64,000 bases of DNA from Halomonas sp. Its GTDB lineage: Bacteria; Pseudomonadota; Gammaproteobacteria; Pseudomonadales; Halomonadaceae. The notes beneath the pieces are model-generated. The model did not search any database. It was not told the DNA's origin and worked only from the letters and a program-made list of their open reading frames with translations. Position 1 is the stretch's first letter. The number at the start of each line of letters is the position of its first letter. Location of the stretch: NCBI RefSeq assembly GCF_011050415.1, contig NZ_DRFS01000024.1:62001-126000 (forward strand). Reading direction: 5' to 3'. The translations under genes and the position numbers were made by a program. This document shows, in pieces, positions 61,950-64,000 of this stretch.

Positions 61950-61991
61950 ATCTTGACGTCAAGATTAATCACACATATCTTGATATCAAGA
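61950..61991. promoter_or_regulatory. Paired MarR-type operators in the marR-eamA intergenic region
   Basis: ATCTTGACGTCAAGAT (61950-61965) and TCTTGATATCAAGA (61978-61991) are perfect palindromes sharing TCTTGA-N2-TCAAGA, with centres 27 bp apart. They cover both divergent promoters. Confidence 0.75.
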
Positions 61992-62010
61992 CATTTTCGA
62001 AACGGTACCA

Positions 62011-62951
62011 ATGAGAACTACGCGAATGACATCATTAAGCACTACCCGCACACACTCACGCAAAAGAGCTTGGCTTGCCCCACTGGTGTATCTGTTATCC
62101 GGCGGCGCCTTGCTGGGTCTATCGACTAATTTGGCAAAACTTGCCGGTGACATTCAGCTACCGGCGCTCGCTTTTCTGTTTTGGTCAATTTCAGGAGCGG
62201 CGCTTATTCTATTGGTTCTCGCGGCCTTCCGCGGCAATCTGCCGCCGGTTAACGTTCGCACCGTTGAGTATTACGCTATTTCAGGTCTGCTGGGCGTAGC
62301 GGGTGCCAACCTGCTTTTTTCTCAGCTATCCCCCATGTGGGTGCGGGGTTCGTGGCATTAATCATCACTCTGCCACCGCTACTCACCTACTTCGGCGCAT
62401 TAGCGTTAAAAATGGAGCGGTTTCAGTTGTTGCGTGCGGCGGGGGTTATATCAGCCCTGGCGGGGGCCGTCACCCTGGCCTTCCATAAGCTTTCGGCGCC
62501 GGATGCCAATTACCTCTGGATTCTCCTCGCTTTAATTGGTCCCGTTCTGCTGGCTATCGGCAACCTCTACCGAACCTTACGCTGGCCAGAAGGCGTATCC
62601 AGTGATGCGTTGGCGCCGGGGATGCTTATCGCAGCGGCCATCATTCTCCTCAGCGTGGGGTTTCTGCCTGGCTTCTCACTGAACGTTCCGACAGAACGTC
62701 CCCTGCCGTTCTTGCTGATTGCACTCCAGGCGATGGTCTTCGCAGGCCAGTTCTTACTGCTCTTCCTGCTACAGAAAAGCGGCGGCCCGGTGTTTCTGAG
62801 CCTATTGGGTTCCGTCGGCGCCGTGGTCGGCGTTCCGGTCGCCATATTGCTGCAAGGAGAAACCGCTCCCGAAGGCTTACTGCTTGGCACCCTATTAATT
62901 GGAGCCGGAATTACCCTGCTCAACATTGGCAAAGCCAAACAACTTAACTAA
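62011..62951 (+). pseudogene. EamA/DMT-family exporter disrupted by a one-base frameshift
   Basis: Ten-helix drug/metabolite transporter encoded in two frames: 62011-62361 holds residues up to ANLLFS, and a second frame (from ~62320, free ATG at 62337) continues MGAGFVALIITLPPLLTYFGALALKMERF to the stop at 62951. The break lies in a run of six T at 62315-62320; adding one T restores LLFFSAIPHVGAGFVALI, the normal family sequence. Either a real loss-of-function, a phase-variable tract or a sequencing error. MarR-controlled. Confidence 0.85.
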
Positions 62952-63093
62952 GGAGCCTCTGATTAACGTAATGAGCGAAGACCAGACAAGGCAAAAATCA
63001 ACGAAAAGCGGAGTTTACGGGTTGTAAATGAGCATTTTGAGGCGATTTTTAACGCCGTATGGTCAATCGCAATAGTTAATCAGAGGTTTCCTA
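62951..63093. mobile_element. MITE-like inverted-repeat element between the EamA and oxidoreductase genes
   Basis: A ~140-bp non-coding segment bounded by perfect 12-bp inverted repeats CCTCTGATTAAC (62956-62967) and GTTAATCAGAGG (63075-63086). The repeats extend imperfectly outward (AGGAG / TTTCCT). The interior has no ORF and contains further inverted pieces (GCAAAAATC / GATTTTTAACGCC). The left end overlaps the EamA stop. The pattern fits a miniature transposable element or a dispersed intergenic repeat. Confidence 0.7.
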
Positions 63094-63115
63094 ATTAATC
63101 CAAGAGAGATATATC

Positions 63116-63754
63116 ATGAAGATTGCAATATTTGGTGCTGCTGGCGACGTTGGCAAACGCATTATGAATGAAGCATTAGCACGTGGTCATAACGTAACCG
63201 GCGTGGTGAGAACAGAGAGTCAGCTTAACAAACTGCCCGCTGAAGCCAGCCGCTGTGTCGCGGATATAGCGGACTCACACCAGCTAGCTCATGTTATTCA
63301 AGGACAAGACGTGCTGATCAGCGCCGTTCGCCCACCCGATGGAAAAGAAGCGACGCTGGTAGCGCTAACCCGCTCTCTAATGGCGAGTGCCCTCCCGATT
63401 CAGCGAGTGCTCTTGGTAGGCGGAGCCGCACGATTGCTAATCCCCGGGCGCGCCGGTGATACGGTATTAACAGCCCCCGATTTCCTTCCTGCCTCTGCGC
63501 TAGAAATTGCCAAGGCATGCCAAGCTCAGTATGAACTCTGCTTGGGTGAAACCCGCACAGCGTGGACTTATTTCTCCCCTGCCGCCATGCTCATGCCTGG
63601 AGAGCGTACGGGACGATATCGTCTTGGCACCGATACCCTCGTCATGGACAATAACGGAGAATCTCGCATTTCAATGGAGGATTTCGCGGTAGCGATGCTT
63701 GATGAAGCAGAGACGCCCCAGAATATTCAGAAAGCCTTTACGGTAGGTTATTAA
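63116..63754 (+). CDS. NAD(P)-binding Rossmann-fold oxidoreductase (NmrA/SDR-atypical)
   Basis: 212 residues. MKIAIFGAAGDVGKRIMNEALARGH is the dinucleotide-binding start (GxxGxxG), RVLLVGGAARLL mid-protein, and YFSPAAMLMPGERTGRYRLGTDTLV towards the end. Family members act as flavin or azo reductases or as redox sensors; function not resolved. GAGAG precedes the ATG. It follows the MITE-like element and may form a stress cluster with the MarR/EamA genes. Confidence 0.88.
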   Translation: MKIAIFGAAGDVGKRIMNEALARGHNVTGVVRTESQLNKLPAEASRCVADIADSHQLAHVIQGQDVLISAVRPPDGKEATLVALTRSLMASALPIQRVLLVGGAARLLIPGRAGDTVLTAPDFLPASALEIAKACQAQYELCLGETRTAWTYFSPAAMLMPGERTGRYRLGTDTLVMDNNGESRISMEDFAVAMLDEAETPQNIQKAFTVGY

Positions 63755-63882
63755 TACAAAAAATCGGCAAACTACCCCGCCATCCAACCTAAAAAAGTAA
63801 AGCGAGCGTCGGTAGGTTCCAGCAGCAGCACCGGCGCAATCTCTGGTAGTACTTAACAGTAAAGCCCCATTAATTGAACGGG

Positions 63883-64000
63883 TTAGAGTATGCTCCGCTC
63901 CATATAGTGAGTCCCGCCCTCGGTTTTACGCACGCGAAACCCCATACGCTCGTATAGCGCTATTGCTGGGTTGATACAAAACACACGCAGCCGAAGTAAG
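63883..64000 (-). CDS. GNAT-family acetyltransferase, 3' end only (cut by window edge)
   Basis: On - the last 38 codons plus stop read LRLRVFCINPAIALYERMGF followed by RVRKTEGGTHYMERSIL and TAA at 63883. The NPAIALYERMGF pattern is the C-terminal GNAT acetyltransferase motif. The 5' part lies beyond the window. Confidence 0.75.
   Translation of the reverse strand, partial: LLRLRVFCINPAIALYERMGFRVRKTEGGTHYMERSIL

Noticed and set aside
63772..63852. 26-codon - strand open fragment reading VLLLEPTDARFTFLGWMAG
   Set aside because: It looks like the end of a protein, but a stop codon lies just before it and there is no start; possible remnant only.
1..64000. CRISPR arrays, tRNA/rRNA genes, prophage or complete insertion sequences
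   Set aside because: No regularly spaced repeats, no tRNA-like cloverleaf sequence, no transposase or phage structural gene was found on reading both strands.

Overview
The window reads as chromosomal DNA of a halophilic or halotolerant gammaproteobacterium of the Halomonas/Vreelandella type. The basis is the miaB-ybeZ-ybeY-corC-lnt order, the malate:quinone oxidoreductase with a very acidic tail, several sodium-coupled and TRAP transporters, a moderate base composition, and protein sequences that look Halomonadaceae throughout. This is an inference from gene content; no 16S gene or other marker is present. I see no rRNA, tRNA, CRISPR array, prophage or complete insertion sequence.

Layout. 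1-5.4 kb: the conserved miaB (cut by the window edge)-ybeZ-ybeY-corC-lnt block (tRNA modification, ribosome maturation, lipoprotein acylation). 5.5-9.3 kb: a zinc alcohol dehydrogenase facing an AraC-type regulator, then a VOC protein facing a LysR regulator. 9.3-13.7 kb: mqo and small conserved proteins (DUF3820, DUF1499, ribbon-helix-helix, DJ-1/PfpI). 13.8-17.1 kb: a periplasmic binding protein followed by a chemoreceptor, probably one sensing unit. 17.4-26.2 kb: a catabolic block with a flavin reductase-like protein, a single-chain aconitase, GntR and LysR regulators, a TAXI-TRAP transporter and a D-2-hydroxyacid dehydrogenase. 26.2-33.2 kb: arfB, DUF1289, a proline-racemase-family enzyme lacking both catalytic cysteines, a quinone oxidoreductase-like enzyme, NnrU, CorA and a sodium:solute symporter controlled by a TPP riboswitch. 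34-36 kb: mmsA with a LiuR-like operator.

36-46.6 kb is the most interesting stretch. A zinc-ribbon metallopeptidase, an alpha-E protein and a circularly permuted ATP-grasp protein lie on one side. A second divergent set lies on the other: a DUF2126 transglutaminase fusion, an ATP-grasp/alpha-E fusion and a second transglutaminase. The 364-bp space between the sets holds two divergent sigma-54 (-24/-12) promoter matches flanking an NtrC-like enhancer site. This suggests that this poorly understood ATP-grasp/alpha-E/transglutaminase system is nitrogen-regulated from one control region.

46.6-64 kb: a K+/H+ antiporter, DUF3581, a large AsmA-like protein, a TRIC-type channel, DUF305, an NfeD/SPFH pair, an amidase-DUF3311-symporter operon, bluB, a quinone reductase, a MarR/EamA pair in which EamA carries a one-base frameshift, a short inverted-repeat element (MITE-like), a Rossmann-fold oxidoreductase and the tail of a GNAT protein. 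Two truncated LysR remnants (59.0 and 61.3 kb) and the EamA frameshift make 59-63 kb the visibly decaying part of the window.
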